64,000 bases of DNA, taken from assembly GCF_023228165.1 (NCBI RefSeq), contig NZ_JALOBS010000026.1:4576-68575 (forward strand), in the 5' to 3' direction. Origin of the DNA: Methylomonas sp. GTDB taxonomy: Bacteria > Pseudomonadota > Gammaproteobacteria > Methylococcales > Methylomonadaceae. Under the pieces are notes generated by a model. That model saw only the letters and a list, made by a program, of their open reading frames with translations. It had not been told where the DNA came from and made no database searches. The first letter of the stretch is position 1. Every line of letters begins with the position of its first letter. The position numbers and the translations under genes were made by a program. Below are positions 47,017 through 57,310 of this stretch, piece by piece.

Positions 47017-47229
47017 TTAGCTGAGCGCCAATTCATGCTCATCTAAAAACAATCGTTCATTTTCAATATTATCTCTGGCTTCAAGCTGGCGATTTATTTC
47101 GGTCTTTTCAAATAGTAATTCCCGCATTTCTGGAGGAAGGACGAACTCATATCTGATCGGGAAATCTTGGTTATCGAGTTCTCCGGTATTGAGGTCGCAA
47201 GCGGCTAGCGTTTTTATCCAATTCAACAC
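47017..47229 (-). CDS. Hypothetical small protein
   Basis: 70 residues, GTG start with AGAGAG five bases upstream. Contains FPIRYEFVLPPEMRELLFEK and a charged helical end. No family recognised; composition looks protein-like (well-mixed, amphipathic). In a low-GC region with few other candidates. Confidence 0.4.
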   Translation of the reverse strand: MLNWIKTLAACDLNTGELDNQDFPIRYEFVLPPEMRELLFEKTEINRQLEARDNIENERLFLDEHELALS

Positions 47230-47400
47230 ACTAATTCTCTCTACATTTTCAAAGTCAGTAGTCAGTATAGAGAGGGCTTATGACAGAAATATGACAATTC
47301 CCTTATGAATTAGCGAGTTGCGTAGCTGCTTTTTTTACCGGTGACTGTACGCGTAATCACTTATGGCTTGCTCGCTGGGCGGCGTTAAGCCGACATTCTG

Positions 47401-47574
47401 TTAAATAGCTGAAATGCAGACTGGGCTATGTTTTTCAGTAATGGTCGGAACATTTCGGGTTAGCCAATTTCTGCTGTTAATTCTCAAATCTATCTCATAT
47501 AGATAATATTGATGAGGTTTAGAAGTTGCTATTGGTTTATCGAGTGTGTTGGATTTGTTGAATTTACTGTTCAT
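47401..47574 (-). CDS. Hypothetical small protein
   Basis: 57 residues from ATG 47574, with AGGTG seven bases upstream. Basic and Asn/Ser-rich (KPHQYYLYEIDLRINSRNWL). No family recognised; may be a spurious frame. The rest of the region up to 47917 is AT-rich and probably carries the promoter of the GGDEF-EAL gene. Confidence 0.3.
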   Translation of the reverse strand: MNSKFNKSNTLDKPIATSKPHQYYLYEIDLRINSRNWLTRNVPTITEKHSPVCISAI

Positions 47575-47917
47575 TGTCGTCACCTAAACGATGTAGCTTG
47601 TTGGCGGAATTCATTTCAATCGATTATCAGCTTACCCCTCCAATAGAATAAATCTGGGAATTGCTTGGCATAATTCTGAATGGCTTGGCAACATCCGTTT
47701 TTTTGAAAGCGGCGGATATCGAATAATTTTAGGCGGGAGTGTTGCGCACGGGGCTGGTACCGAGCGTGACAATTTTAGTATTTATTGGCATCGCGCTGGT
47801 AAATGATGATATTTATATTAGTCGGGCCCGTCGGTTGTCGGCGGGGAAAACGATTGACTCACTGTAATGACATTATTTTCGCATTACCAAATCATTACTC
47901 CACTTATGTAAGTAGCC

Positions 47918-50917
47918 ATGAATTCAATTGATATTTTTCCATGGAATGAAAATTTCAATACGGAACTGGCTGAAATCGATGAGCAACATAAAAAGTTGGT
48001 GCGCTTACTGAATTCGTTAGCCAGTCATGTAGCTTTTCAGTCCGATCTTCCGACCGTAAACATCCTTTTTGACGAACTGACCGATTATGCAAGGCATCAT
48101 TTTCAATCGGAAGAGGCGCTTTGGAATCAGTATTTGCCCGAAGATTTGCTAGAGGTACAGCATAAAAAGGTTCACAATGAGTTTGTGGAAGCCGTGCTCA
48201 AGCTAAAGCAAGAGCAAATGGTTACAGCCGAAAACATGGCATTGGAAGAGATACTGTCATTTCTGGCTCGCTGGTTAGCGGGACATATCCTGGAAAACGA
48301 CAGGTATTTGGCCTATATCGTATTGGCAATGCGCTCCGGGTTGCCGTTGGAAGCCGCCAAGCAACAGGCCGACGAAAAAATAGCAGAGGCGCGCCATGCG
48401 TTGATCGACGTTATTCTTTCCATTTACAAGAACCTGTCCAGCAACACCTGGCAATTGATGCGAGAGCTAGCTCAGCATAAACGGGACGATGAGTTCTCAA
48501 GAAAATTGTTGTTGGCGGTCGAGCAGAGTCCTAGTTCCATTGTGATAACAGATCTTGATGGCACCATTGAGTTTGTGAACGAAGCGTTTCTAAAGGCAAC
48601 CGGCTACAGTCGCGACGAGACGGTAGGGCGAAATCCGCGGATTTTGCAGTCGGGTAAAACGTCCGGAGAAACCTTCCGCACCATGTGGGATGTGTTGGCC
48701 CAAGGACGGGTCTGGCAGGGTGAGTTCGTCAATAAGCGAAAAGACGGCAGCGAATATACCGAGTTGGCGCTTATTTCACCGGTGCATCAAGCGGATGGTA
48801 CCGTCACGCATTATTTAGCGATTAAAGACGATATTACCGAACGTAAAAGGGTTGAGAAAGCGCTGCGCGACTCCCATCAACAGATGGATTCATTACTCAA
48901 TTCGATGGCTGAAGGTGCCTACGGTGTCGATACCGAGGGAAATTGCCGATTCGTGAATCAATCGTTCCTGCGAATGTTGGGGTATGCCAGCGAAGATGTG
49001 ATCGGCAAACATATTCATGAAATTATCCACCATTCGCACCAAGATGGTAGCCATTATCCCGCCGAAGAATGCAAGATGTATACGGCGTATCGTCGCCAAG
49101 AAGACGTTCATGTTGTCGATGAGGTTTTTTGGCGCAAGGACGGTACTTCGATACCGGTGGAGTACTGGTCTCAACCTATTATTATCGACGGTATCCTGAC
49201 CGGCGCGATTGCAACCTTCATCGACATCACCGCCCGTAAACAAGCGGAACATCAATTGCGGATAGCCGCCACGGTTTTTGAATCCCAAGAAGGCATGATG
49301 GTTACCGATGCCGATAATCGCATCTTGCGAGTCAATACAGCCTTCACCAAAATCACCGGTTATCCTCCCGAGGATGTGATTGGTAGAAATCCGAGTATTC
49401 TGCGTTCGTCACGACAAGACCAGGATTTTTACGTAGCGATGTGGCGGCGAATTCATGAGCAGGGAGCCTGGGAAGGCGAAGTCTGGAATCGGCGTAAAAA
49501 TGGCGAAATTTATCCGGAGTATTTAACGATCAATGCCGTCAAAGACCATAAGGGGCGGGTGACGCATTATGTCAGTACGCTGACGGATATTACCCTTAGA
49601 AAATCCGCTGCCGAAGAGATCGAGCGTCTGGCTTTCTACGATCCGTTGACCGGATTGCCCAACCGGCGTTTGCTGCAGGAACGCTTAAAGCAGGCGCTGG
49701 CTAAATGCCATCGTAGCGGCCGAAAAGGTGCGCTGCTGTTTATCGATATCGATAATTTCAAAACGCTCAACGACACGCTCGGGCACGCTATGGGCGATTT
49801 ACTGCTACAGCAAGTTGCCGCCCGCTTGCAGGCTTGTGTGCGGGAAAACGATACGGTAGCCCGGTTGGGTGGGGACGAGTTTGTAGTCATGCTGGAAGAA
49901 TTGGATCAGGATATCTATGCGGCCGCGAAACAGACGGAGCGCATCGGTGAGAAAATTCTCGATACCATCAATCAACCGTTCAAACTCAGCAAACACGACT
50001 ATATCAGCACGCCCAGCATAGGCGCCGCACTGTTTAACGGGATCGAGCAAGCGGATGAGATGTTAAAGCAAGCCGATATCGCCATGTATCAAGCCAAAAC
50101 CTCCGGCCGCAATGCGCTGTGTTTTTTCGATCCGCAAATGCAAGACAGGCTGATAGCCAAAGCCTCCTTGGAAAACGAACTGCGCAAGGCATTCAGTCGG
50201 CGACAGTTCCAGCTTTATTACCAAATGCAAGTAAATGCCGCACATCAGCCGGTGGGTGTGGAGGTCTTGATACGCTGGTTTCATCCCGAGCGAGGCGTGG
50301 TGTCTCCCGCCGAGTTCATTCCATTGGCGGAAGAAAACGGCATGATTGTGGACATAGGACGCTGGGTGTTGGAGCAGGCTTGTGCCCAGATCAAGGCCTG
50401 GCAACAATTGCCTGCCGCCCGCGGATTGGTTTTATCGATAAATGTCAGTCCAAAACAATTTTTCCAGGCCGATTTTGTTTCGCAGGTACAGGAAGTCATT
50501 CAAAAATACAAAGTTGAACCTCGCTTGCTTAAATTGGAGCTGACTGAAAGCATCTTGATTGAAAAAATTGAAAATACCATTGCGACCATGAGTGCGTTGG
50601 GAGCCATAGGCGTGCAATTTTCGCTGGACGATTTCGGTACCGGATATTCATCGTTACAGTATCTGAAAAAACTGCCGCTGAACCAACTCAAGATCGACCA
50701 GTCATTTGTACGCGATATTGCATTCGATAGCGGCGATCAAGCGATTGTGCGAACCATAATCGCAATGGCTAACAGCTTGAACCTGGACGTCATTGCCGAA
50801 GGAGTGGAAACGGAACAGCAACGGCTATTTCTGCTCAACAATGGCTGTAACCATTATCAAGGGTTTCTGTTTAGCCGGCCTGTGCCGGTCGGGCAGTTTG
50901 AGGCCTTGTTACAATAG
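47918..50917 (+). CDS. Hemerythrin-PAS-PAS-PAS-GGDEF-EAL c-di-GMP regulator
   Basis: 999 residues. A bacteriohemerythrin domain at 1-135 carries the di-iron ligands (ELAEIDEQHKKL; ARHHFQSEE; a later HKKVHNEF and a C-terminal GHILENDRYL). Three PAS domains follow (about 190-310, 320-440, 447-565), then GGDEF (about 573-735, intact GGDEF at 651-655 with a preceding FDPLTGLPNR-like FYDPLTGLPN) and EAL (about 750-995, EVL at 782-784, DDFGTGYSSL and EGVE present). Both catalytic sites look functional, so the enzyme could make and break c-di-GMP, with the hemerythrin probably sensing oxygen or redox state. In an oxygen-dependent methanotroph that link would make sense (inference). Confidence 0.93.
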   Translation: MNSIDIFPWNENFNTELAEIDEQHKKLVRLLNSLASHVAFQSDLPTVNILFDELTDYARHHFQSEEALWNQYLPEDLLEVQHKKVHNEFVEAVLKLKQEQMVTAENMALEEILSFLARWLAGHILENDRYLAYIVLAMRSGLPLEAAKQQADEKIAEARHALIDVILSIYKNLSSNTWQLMRELAQHKRDDEFSRKLLLAVEQSPSSIVITDLDGTIEFVNEAFLKATGYSRDETVGRNPRILQSGKTSGETFRTMWDVLAQGRVWQGEFVNKRKDGSEYTELALISPVHQADGTVTHYLAIKDDITERKRVEKALRDSHQQMDSLLNSMAEGAYGVDTEGNCRFVNQSFLRMLGYASEDVIGKHIHEIIHHSHQDGSHYPAEECKMYTAYRRQEDVHVVDEVFWRKDGTSIPVEYWSQPIIIDGILTGAIATFIDITARKQAEHQLRIAATVFESQEGMMVTDADNRILRVNTAFTKITGYPPEDVIGRNPSILRSSRQDQDFYVAMWRRIHEQGAWEGEVWNRRKNGEIYPEYLTINAVKDHKGRVTHYVSTLTDITLRKSAAEEIERLAFYDPLTGLPNRRLLQERLKQALAKCHRSGRKGALLFIDIDNFKTLNDTLGHAMGDLLLQQVAARLQACVRENDTVARLGGDEFVVMLEELDQDIYAAAKQTERIGEKILDTINQPFKLSKHDYISTPSIGAALFNGIEQADEMLKQADIAMYQAKTSGRNALCFFDPQMQDRLIAKASLENELRKAFSRRQFQLYYQMQVNAAHQPVGVEVLIRWFHPERGVVSPAEFIPLAEENGMIVDIGRWVLEQACAQIKAWQQLPAARGLVLSINVSPKQFFQADFVSQVQEVIQKYKVEPRLLKLELTESILIEKIENTIATMSALGAIGVQFSLDDFGTGYSSLQYLKKLPLNQLKIDQSFVRDIAFDSGDQAIVRTIIAMANSLNLDVIAEGVETEQQRLFLLNNGCNHYQGFLFSRPVPVGQFEALLQ

Positions 50918-51065
50918 ACGGTCGGGCTCTTGCGTTTCGATGTAATCGCCGATAACGGTTAGCAATACCGTTTATGCCCACCTATCAATTTCGAACGTTT
51001 CGGCAAGGCGCAAGCATTCCGCCCGGCTGGGACATCGGCCTTCTTTGCGTACTTACTAATAGTTG

Positions 51066-51093
51066 TTGAAAAGCCCTATGGCTCGTATATGCT
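51066..51093 (+). promoter_or_regulatory. Candidate sigma-70 promoter of the beta-glucosidase operon
   Basis: TTGAAA (51066-51071), 16-bp spacer, TATGCT (51088-51093), 48 bases before the TTG start of the GH3 gene. Confidence 0.45.
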
Positions 51094-51141
51094 GTGCGTT
51101 TCGTTAAACCGAGCTTTCCTTTCTAACCTAAGTAAACACAC

Positions 51142-53391
51142 TTGAAAACTAGAGCCCTTTTATTCATTTTATTTTTAACCGCTGGATGGGAGTCTGCCGT
51201 GGGCGCACAACAAGCAAACGATGTCATTGAAAACCGAGTCAGGCACTTGCTGGCGCAAATGACTTTGGAGGAAAAAGTCGGGCAGATGACGCAAATCGAC
51301 TTCAGCGTAGTGTCGGTGGAGAACGGTCAGGATGCCGACAACCCCATCGATCAGGCCAAATTGGACGATGCGCTGTTTAACCATCACGTCGGCTCGATCT
51401 TGAATACGCCGACTACTCCGAACAACAAAGCCCAGCCGATTGAAAAATGGCGCAACATGACACAAGTCATCCGCGAAACCGCCGCTAAAACCCGGCTGAA
51501 AATTCCGGTAATCTACGGCATCGACGCCATACACGGCGCCACCTATACCCAGGGCGCGACACTGTTTCCGCAGGCTATCAGCATGGCCGCCACCTTTAAT
51601 ACCGAATTATCCGAAAAAGCCGGCGAAATCACCGCAAGGGCTGTCAAGGCTTCCGGTCTGGATTGGGATTTCTCGCCGGTGATGGATATCGGCCGCCAAC
51701 CTTTGTGGCCGCGTTTTTGGGAAACCTACGGCGAAGATGTGCATTTAGCCGGCGCCATGGGGAGCGCTTATATTCGCGGTCATCAGGGCGACGATTTTGC
51801 CGCCGCCTATAAAGCCCCGACCTGCCTCAAGCATTATGTCGGCTACAGCTATCCGCTGAACGGCAAGGACCGCACCCCGGCCTGGATAGGCGAACGGGCC
51901 TTGCGGGAATATTTTCTGCCGCCATTTCAGGCCGGGGTGCTGGCGGGCGCACCGACGGTGATGATCAATTCGGCGGAAGTGGACGGCATTCCCGGCCACG
52001 CCAACTACCATTATCTGACCGAAATCCTGCGCGGTGAGATGGGCTTTAGCGGCTTTACCGTCTCGGATTGGGAAGACATCATCCGATTGTATACCCGCGA
52101 TAAAATGGCGGCGTCGCCGCGCGAGGCGGTCAAGATCGCCGTGATGGCCGGTGTGGATATGAGCATGGTGCCGTTCGATTATTCGTTTTACGATTTACTG
52201 CTGGAGCTGGCCAAAACCGGCGAGGTGCCGCTGAGCCGGATTGACGAAGCGGTAGGGCGCATTTTACGAGTGAAGCTGCAAAGCGGATTGTTCGAGCGTA
52301 GCGAACCGTCCATACCGGTTGCAGGCAACTTTGCCACCGGGCAGGATCAGGCGCTGAACCGCCAGGCGGCCGAAGAGGCTATCGTGTTGGCCAAAAACGC
52401 CAACGGCATTTTGCCGTTGAGTAAGCAAACCAGCATTCTGGTGACCGGCCCCACCGCGAATTTGCTCAGCGTCATGAACGGCGGCTGGACCATCACCTGG
52501 CAAGGCGATGCCGAGCAGTGGTACCCGCAGGATAAATTAACTTTATTGAAAGCCCTGCAGCAAAAAACCGCCGGTAAGGTTACCTATGTCGGCGGTCAGC
52601 GTTATGACGAGGAAATCAATATCGAGCAAGCAGTGACCCAGGCCCGCCGGCACGATGTGGTGATTCTGGCCTTGGGCGAAAATACCTATACCGAAACGTT
52701 GGGTAATATCGACAGCCTGGAATTGCCGCCGGTGCAATTGCAACTGGCGCGGGCCATTTTCGCGGCAGGCAAGCCGGTGATTCTGGTGACCTTCGGCGGC
52801 CGGCCGCGCATTATCACCGAAATCGCCGAACAGGCCCAGGCCGTGCTATTGGGTTTTCTGCCGGGCATGGAAGGCGGCGCGGCGATGGCGGACATACTAT
52901 TCGGCGACGTCAATCCCAGCGGCAAATTGCCGTTGAGTTATCCGCGCGCCGCGAACGATGTGACGCCGTACGACCATAAACCGATGGAAGCGTTTGAAGC
53001 CAACCAATACAAGCCGCTGTATCCGTTCGGTCACGGTTTGAGTTACACCCGCTTTGAAACCAGCGGTTTGAAATTGGGTAAAAGCAGCATTACGTTAGGC
53101 GAAACTATCGAGGTCAGCGTCAACATCAAAAACGCCGGTAATTTGGCTGGCAAGGAGGCGGTGCTGGTGTATTTGCATGATCTGATCGGTTCGGTGACGC
53201 GTCCGGTCAAGCAATTGAAAGCCTTTAAAAAAGTCGACTTGAAACCCGGACAGCAGCAAACCCTGCGGTTCACTCTAACGCCGGACGACATGTCGTTTAT
53301 CGGCGTCGCCAAACAGCGCATTGTCGAGCCGGGCGAGTTTGAGGTGATGGTCGGCGCCGAAACGGCCCGCTTTAATGTGGCCGCAAACTAA
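51142..53391 (+). CDS. bglX: GH3 family beta-glucosidase (BglX-like), secreted
   Basis: 749 residues, TTG start. Signal peptide 1-21 (LLFILFLTAGWESAVGA). The GH3 N-terminal barrel has RVRHLLAQMTLEEKVGQM, the KH element (TCLKHYVGYS) and the nucleophile in TVSDWEDI (Asp309). The (alpha/beta)6 second domain and a C-terminal fibronectin-III-like domain (SITLGETIEVSVNIKNAG) complete the layout and the usual ~750-residue length. It probably releases glucose from beta-glucosides in the periplasm. The sugar porter gene follows within 15 bases. Confidence 0.92.
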   Translation: MKTRALLFILFLTAGWESAVGAQQANDVIENRVRHLLAQMTLEEKVGQMTQIDFSVVSVENGQDADNPIDQAKLDDALFNHHVGSILNTPTTPNNKAQPIEKWRNMTQVIRETAAKTRLKIPVIYGIDAIHGATYTQGATLFPQAISMAATFNTELSEKAGEITARAVKASGLDWDFSPVMDIGRQPLWPRFWETYGEDVHLAGAMGSAYIRGHQGDDFAAAYKAPTCLKHYVGYSYPLNGKDRTPAWIGERALREYFLPPFQAGVLAGAPTVMINSAEVDGIPGHANYHYLTEILRGEMGFSGFTVSDWEDIIRLYTRDKMAASPREAVKIAVMAGVDMSMVPFDYSFYDLLLELAKTGEVPLSRIDEAVGRILRVKLQSGLFERSEPSIPVAGNFATGQDQALNRQAAEEAIVLAKNANGILPLSKQTSILVTGPTANLLSVMNGGWTITWQGDAEQWYPQDKLTLLKALQQKTAGKVTYVGGQRYDEEINIEQAVTQARRHDVVILALGENTYTETLGNIDSLELPPVQLQLARAIFAAGKPVILVTFGGRPRIITEIAEQAQAVLLGFLPGMEGGAAMADILFGDVNPSGKLPLSYPRAANDVTPYDHKPMEAFEANQYKPLYPFGHGLSYTRFETSGLKLGKSSITLGETIEVSVNIKNAGNLAGKEAVLVYLHDLIGSVTRPVKQLKAFKKVDLKPGQQQTLRFTLTPDDMSFIGVAKQRIVEPGEFEVMVGAETARFNVAAN

Positions 53392-53405
53392 GCCGGATTA
53401 CAGTG

Positions 53406-54677
53406 ATGAGCAATCATGAAGGTCGGACTACCGCGGCTTATACCGGGTCTTTGGCAGTATTGACCTCTTTGTTTTTTATCTGGGGCTTCATTACTTGTCT
53501 GAACGACATTTTGATTCCGCATTTAAAGGCGGTGTTCACCCTGAACTACTTTCAGGCCATGTTGATTCAGTTTTGTTTTTTCGCGGCTTATTTCGTGATG
53601 TCGGTACCTAGCGGTTTGCTGGTGGAAAAAATCGATTACAAAGGTGGCATCATTGCCGGGCTTTCGATTGCCGGTGCCGGTTGTTTGTTGTTTTATCCGG
53701 CGGCCGGCCTGCATTCCTATCCGTTGTTTTTGACGGCGTTTTTTGTGTTAGCCTCCGGCATCACCTTATTGCAGGTGGCCGCCAATCCGTATGTGACGGT
53801 ATTGGGGCCGGCCGAAACCGCATCCAGCCGCCTGACCCTGACCCAGGCGTTTAACTCGTTGGGCACCACGTTGGCGCCGTATTTCGGCGCTTTGTTGATT
53901 TTATCGACGGCGGTGAAAAGCGCCAATCAAATCAGCTTGCTGAATGCCGAGCAATTATCGGCGTATCAGGCCACCCAAGCCGCGGCGGTGCAAAATCCGT
54001 ATTTGTTTCTGGCGGCGGTGTTGTTCGGTTTGGCGGCGCTGTTCGCGCTGTTGAAACTGCCGCAAATCAACTCGGCACCCAGTCGACAGCAGGATGAGGC
54101 CGAGCAGGGTAGTGCCTGGCAGTATCCGCATTTGGTATTGGGCGCACTGGCAATCTTTTTGTATGTCGGCGGCGAAGTGGCGATAGGCAGTTTTATGGTC
54201 AGCTTTTTAGGTCAGCCCGAGATAGCCGGTTTGGCCGAGCAAGACGCCGGCAAGTATGTGTCGTTTTACTGGGGCGGAGCCATGCTCGGACGTTTTATCG
54301 GCGCGGCGGTGATGCGGGTGTTACGGCCGGGTTCGGTACTGGCATTTAACGCAGTGATGGCAGCCTTGCTGGTTTCGGTCGCCGTGTTCGGCAGCGGGCG
54401 GCTGGCGATGTGGAGTTTGCTGGCGGTGGGCCTATGCAACTCCATCATGTTCCCGACCATTTTTTCGCTGGCACTGGCCGGCTTGGGTCGGCATACCGGG
54501 CAAGGTTCGGGGATTTTATGCGCAGCCATCGTCGGCGGCGCCATCGTGCCGGTATTGCAGGGTTTGCTGGCGGATCATGTCGGTATTCAGCCAGCACTGG
54601 GCTTGCCGGTCTTGTGTTATCTGTATATCGCCTACTACGGCTGGTGCAGCATAAGGGTGCCGGTCGCGGCAGATTAA
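53406..54677 (+). CDS. Sugar MFS transporter, FucP/GluP family
   Basis: About 423 residues with 12 hydrophobic helices. The first helix phrase FFIWGFITCLNDILIPHLK and VAANPYVTVLGP in helix 4-5 are signatures of the fucose/glucose/galactose proton symporters. It lies 14 bp after bglX, so the pair forms a beta-glucoside cleavage and hexose uptake operon. ATG at 53406 preferred over the GTG at 53403. Confidence 0.9.
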   Translation: MSNHEGRTTAAYTGSLAVLTSLFFIWGFITCLNDILIPHLKAVFTLNYFQAMLIQFCFFAAYFVMSVPSGLLVEKIDYKGGIIAGLSIAGAGCLLFYPAAGLHSYPLFLTAFFVLASGITLLQVAANPYVTVLGPAETASSRLTLTQAFNSLGTTLAPYFGALLILSTAVKSANQISLLNAEQLSAYQATQAAAVQNPYLFLAAVLFGLAALFALLKLPQINSAPSRQQDEAEQGSAWQYPHLVLGALAIFLYVGGEVAIGSFMVSFLGQPEIAGLAEQDAGKYVSFYWGGAMLGRFIGAAVMRVLRPGSVLAFNAVMAALLVSVAVFGSGRLAMWSLLAVGLCNSIMFPTIFSLALAGLGRHTGQGSGILCAAIVGGAIVPVLQGLLADHVGIQPALGLPVLCYLYIAYYGWCSIRVPVAAD

Positions 54678-54715
54678 GCAATGGCTTAACCCTTTCGCGC
54701 TTCAGGTTTCGGTGC

Positions 54716-54800
54716 CTGATGTCCCTCGCCCTTCGCGAGAGGGTGGGGATAGGGTGTCAATAAAGCGAAATTTGAAGTGCGATATCTATAGATTACAACG
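54716..54800. repeat. Dispersed palindromic repeat copy
   Basis: CCCTCGC-CCTTC-GCGAGAGGG hairpin, then TGGGGATAGGGTG and AAATTTGAAGTG. Related to the copy at 35591-35680. It lies between convergent genes and may end their transcripts. Confidence 0.5.
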
Positions 54801-54818
54801 CAACCGGTTAGTGATGGT

Positions 54819-56933
54819 TCAAAGTTTTGGGGCCACGTGCTTCAGCCATTCGGCAAATTTTCCGAAGATAAAATGACTGCCTCGCTTGGAAAGATGGTCG
54901 TCGTCGTAAAAGTATGACGCCCCATCTTTCAAGCCTTCGCACGACGATTCATTACACAAATATTCGTAGGCTGGAAAAATCTCAATCCGGTTGTGGGTGG
55001 CGGTGTCTATGGAATCGACTGCTCTTCTGTATTTGGCGTTTCGCTCGTCGAAGGATTTTCTGGTCACATTGCAGTCGGGGCGGTCCTTGGACGAAATCCG
55101 GAACGGCCGATCGTCCAGACAACTTTTAGCACTGACGCCAATTTCCGGTACATCTTCAATAAACACCACGGCCTTTCCAAACTTTAAAATCGCGTTAATG
55201 GAAGCCACATATCCCGAGATGAATTGATTGTAATTTTCCGCCAGGCGATCGTCAGGGTCTTTGATAATCCGGTAGTTATTCTTTTTTTCCGTGTCGCCGT
55301 AGCCGGAGCCTTCGATGTACATCGCGCCACGGGTGGCGAAAACAACCCGTTGAATCGTCGGAAAGTCGCGCAGCAATTTAAACACGATGGGCATGACCAC
55401 TTTGCAGCGGGACGATTTCTCCTCGAATTCCTCGGTCGGGTTAATGGTGACCAGATCGATAAACGGCAGGCAGCCGTTGACGGCCACCAGTGCCAGATCG
55501 TTGGAGCTTTTGGAAATAGAGTCGTAAACAAATTGCGCGGCGTGGCTGTCACCCACCACCAGCGTCTTTGGCGTGGCAGTGGTGAAGCGGCAGATCAAAT
55601 AATCATAGCTGGCGCCTAATGCTGAATGACAACGCTCATCGATCCAGTCCTCGGGGGTGTTGTAGAGAACCGTGCCTTTGACATCGGCAAACATTTGGGT
55701 TTTGGCGGGCGCATCGGCCTGGCGAAATTCCAGCCCGTCCTTTAAGTAAGAAATGTAACCCAGGTTACCGATGACCAGCATCAGCAGTATCAACATCACG
55801 GTTTTAAAGCCGCTGTGTTTACCCAAGCGTATCGGCTTTTCCACCAACTTGTATGTCAGCCAGGCCAACAGAATGGTAATCATCACCGCAACGATACGAA
55901 TAGTGGCGCTCGGCACTTCGGTTTCTACTATCCGGGCAAAAGACAGCAAAGGCCAGTGCCATAAATACAGCGGAAAGCTGATCAAACCGAACCATACCGC
56001 CAATCGGTTGGATAGCACGATACGATTAACCCAGGCATGCGGGCCGGCGGCAATCACCAGCACTGCGCCCAGAATGGGCAGGACGGCCCATTTGCCGGGG
56101 AACTGGAGATCCTTGTTGATGATGTAAAAGCCGTAAACCAATAGACCCAAGCCTGCAAACGACAGCAGGTTAGCCAGCGTCTTGCCGTCGGCTTTATGCT
56201 GTGACTCCCGATAAACCACCGCCGCCAACCAGCCGTCCAGCCGGGTTTTAACGCCGGCGAACGCGCCTTTTCGGTACAGGGTCATCCAGGCCAGCAAGCT
56301 GCCGCACTGCAGCTCCCAAAAGCGGGTTTGCGGGGAGTAGAAGGTGCCCACGGAGTCGGTCAGTATGCCCTTAATATTCAGGTAGAAGGAAGCGACGGCG
56401 ACGACTAAGGTCACGGTCAGCAGATTGAAATTTCTGCTCCAAGCCAACCACAGCAACAACGGCCAGGCCAGGTAAAACTGTTCCTCTACCCCCAAACTCC
56501 ACAAATGCAGCAGCGGCTTGGTTTCCGTGGCGTTATCGAAATAACCGGCCTCGTCCCATAACACGATGTTGGAAACAAAGCCCGCCCCGGCGGCGATGTG
56601 CTTGCCCAGTTGCTTATATTCGTCGGCGAACAAGGCAAACCAACCGAAGGCGTAGCTAGCCGCCAGCACCAGGATCAGGGCCGGAAAAATCCGCTTGATA
56701 CGGCGGATGTAGAATTCGGTAAAGCTGAACGTACCTTTCTCCAGGTTCTGGAAAATAATCGTCGAGATCAGATAGCCGGAGATCACAAAAAAGATATCGA
56801 CACCGATAAAGCCGCCTTTTAATCCGCTTGGAAAGGCATGGAAGGCGACCACCGAAAGCACGGCAAGCGCTCGCAAGCCGTCGATATCCGGGCGGTATTT
56901 AGGGTGTGAAAGATGCGGATGTAAAGTAGTCAT
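54819..56933 (-). CDS. OafA/YrhL-type acyltransferase with SGNH domain
   Basis: 704 residues from ATG 56933. Residues 12-380 are a ten-helix acyltransferase-3 domain (YRPDIDGLRALAVLSVVAFH; FIGVDIFFVISGYLIS). The periplasmic C-terminus is an SGNH hydrolase-type domain with LVVGDSHAAQF (nucleophile Ser) and a late DDDHLSKRGSHF (Asp-x-x-His). Such enzymes O-acetylate surface polysaccharides, lipopolysaccharide or secondary cell-wall polymers. No polysaccharide genes adjoin it. Confidence 0.9.
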   Translation of the reverse strand: MTTLHPHLSHPKYRPDIDGLRALAVLSVVAFHAFPSGLKGGFIGVDIFFVISGYLISTIIFQNLEKGTFSFTEFYIRRIKRIFPALILVLAASYAFGWFALFADEYKQLGKHIAAGAGFVSNIVLWDEAGYFDNATETKPLLHLWSLGVEEQFYLAWPLLLWLAWSRNFNLLTVTLVVAVASFYLNIKGILTDSVGTFYSPQTRFWELQCGSLLAWMTLYRKGAFAGVKTRLDGWLAAVVYRESQHKADGKTLANLLSFAGLGLLVYGFYIINKDLQFPGKWAVLPILGAVLVIAAGPHAWVNRIVLSNRLAVWFGLISFPLYLWHWPLLSFARIVETEVPSATIRIVAVMITILLAWLTYKLVEKPIRLGKHSGFKTVMLILLMLVIGNLGYISYLKDGLEFRQADAPAKTQMFADVKGTVLYNTPEDWIDERCHSALGASYDYLICRFTTATPKTLVVGDSHAAQFVYDSISKSSNDLALVAVNGCLPFIDLVTINPTEEFEEKSSRCKVVMPIVFKLLRDFPTIQRVVFATRGAMYIEGSGYGDTEKKNNYRIIKDPDDRLAENYNQFISGYVASINAILKFGKAVVFIEDVPEIGVSAKSCLDDRPFRISSKDRPDCNVTRKSFDERNAKYRRAVDSIDTATHNRIEIFPAYEYLCNESSCEGLKDGASYFYDDDHLSKRGSHFIFGKFAEWLKHVAPKL

Positions 56934-57310
56934 GGAATATCGAAGTACCAAATGTAGCGTCGGCTCGTCATCTGGCCTGCACTTGCGTACTAGGGGAAGG
57001 AATGGAACCTGGGGAATTCAATCGACATTTTAAGCTATAAAATGTTCATCTTTATGCAGATGAACGACAATTTTTTGATTATGGGTATTTTAGGTTGCGC
57101 CATTGCAACTCTACCGGCAGGAATGCTTGTCGAGCCGAGCAATAGAAGGAAGGTGTTCCGTTATGAGTGTGTTATTTTGGAACCAATAGGACGGAATTAA
57201 TAGGCGAGCTAAAGCTGGCCGGCGGACGACGGGATTTTTTGTTGGCCGATATAAGTCGTCTGAATTCATTTTATTGCTGTAGAACCCCATTATCCTGTTA
57301 GGAATATCCG
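56934..57310. other. Intergenic stretch between divergent genes
   Basis: About 375 bases with an AT-rich part near 57000-57080. Probably contains promoters for the acyltransferase and the 136-residue protein. No gene supported. Confidence 0.4.

Noticed and set aside
47017..47574. Toxin-antitoxin pair for the two small minus-strand frames
   Set aside because: No overlap, no DNA-binding or toxin motif in either; left as hypothetical.
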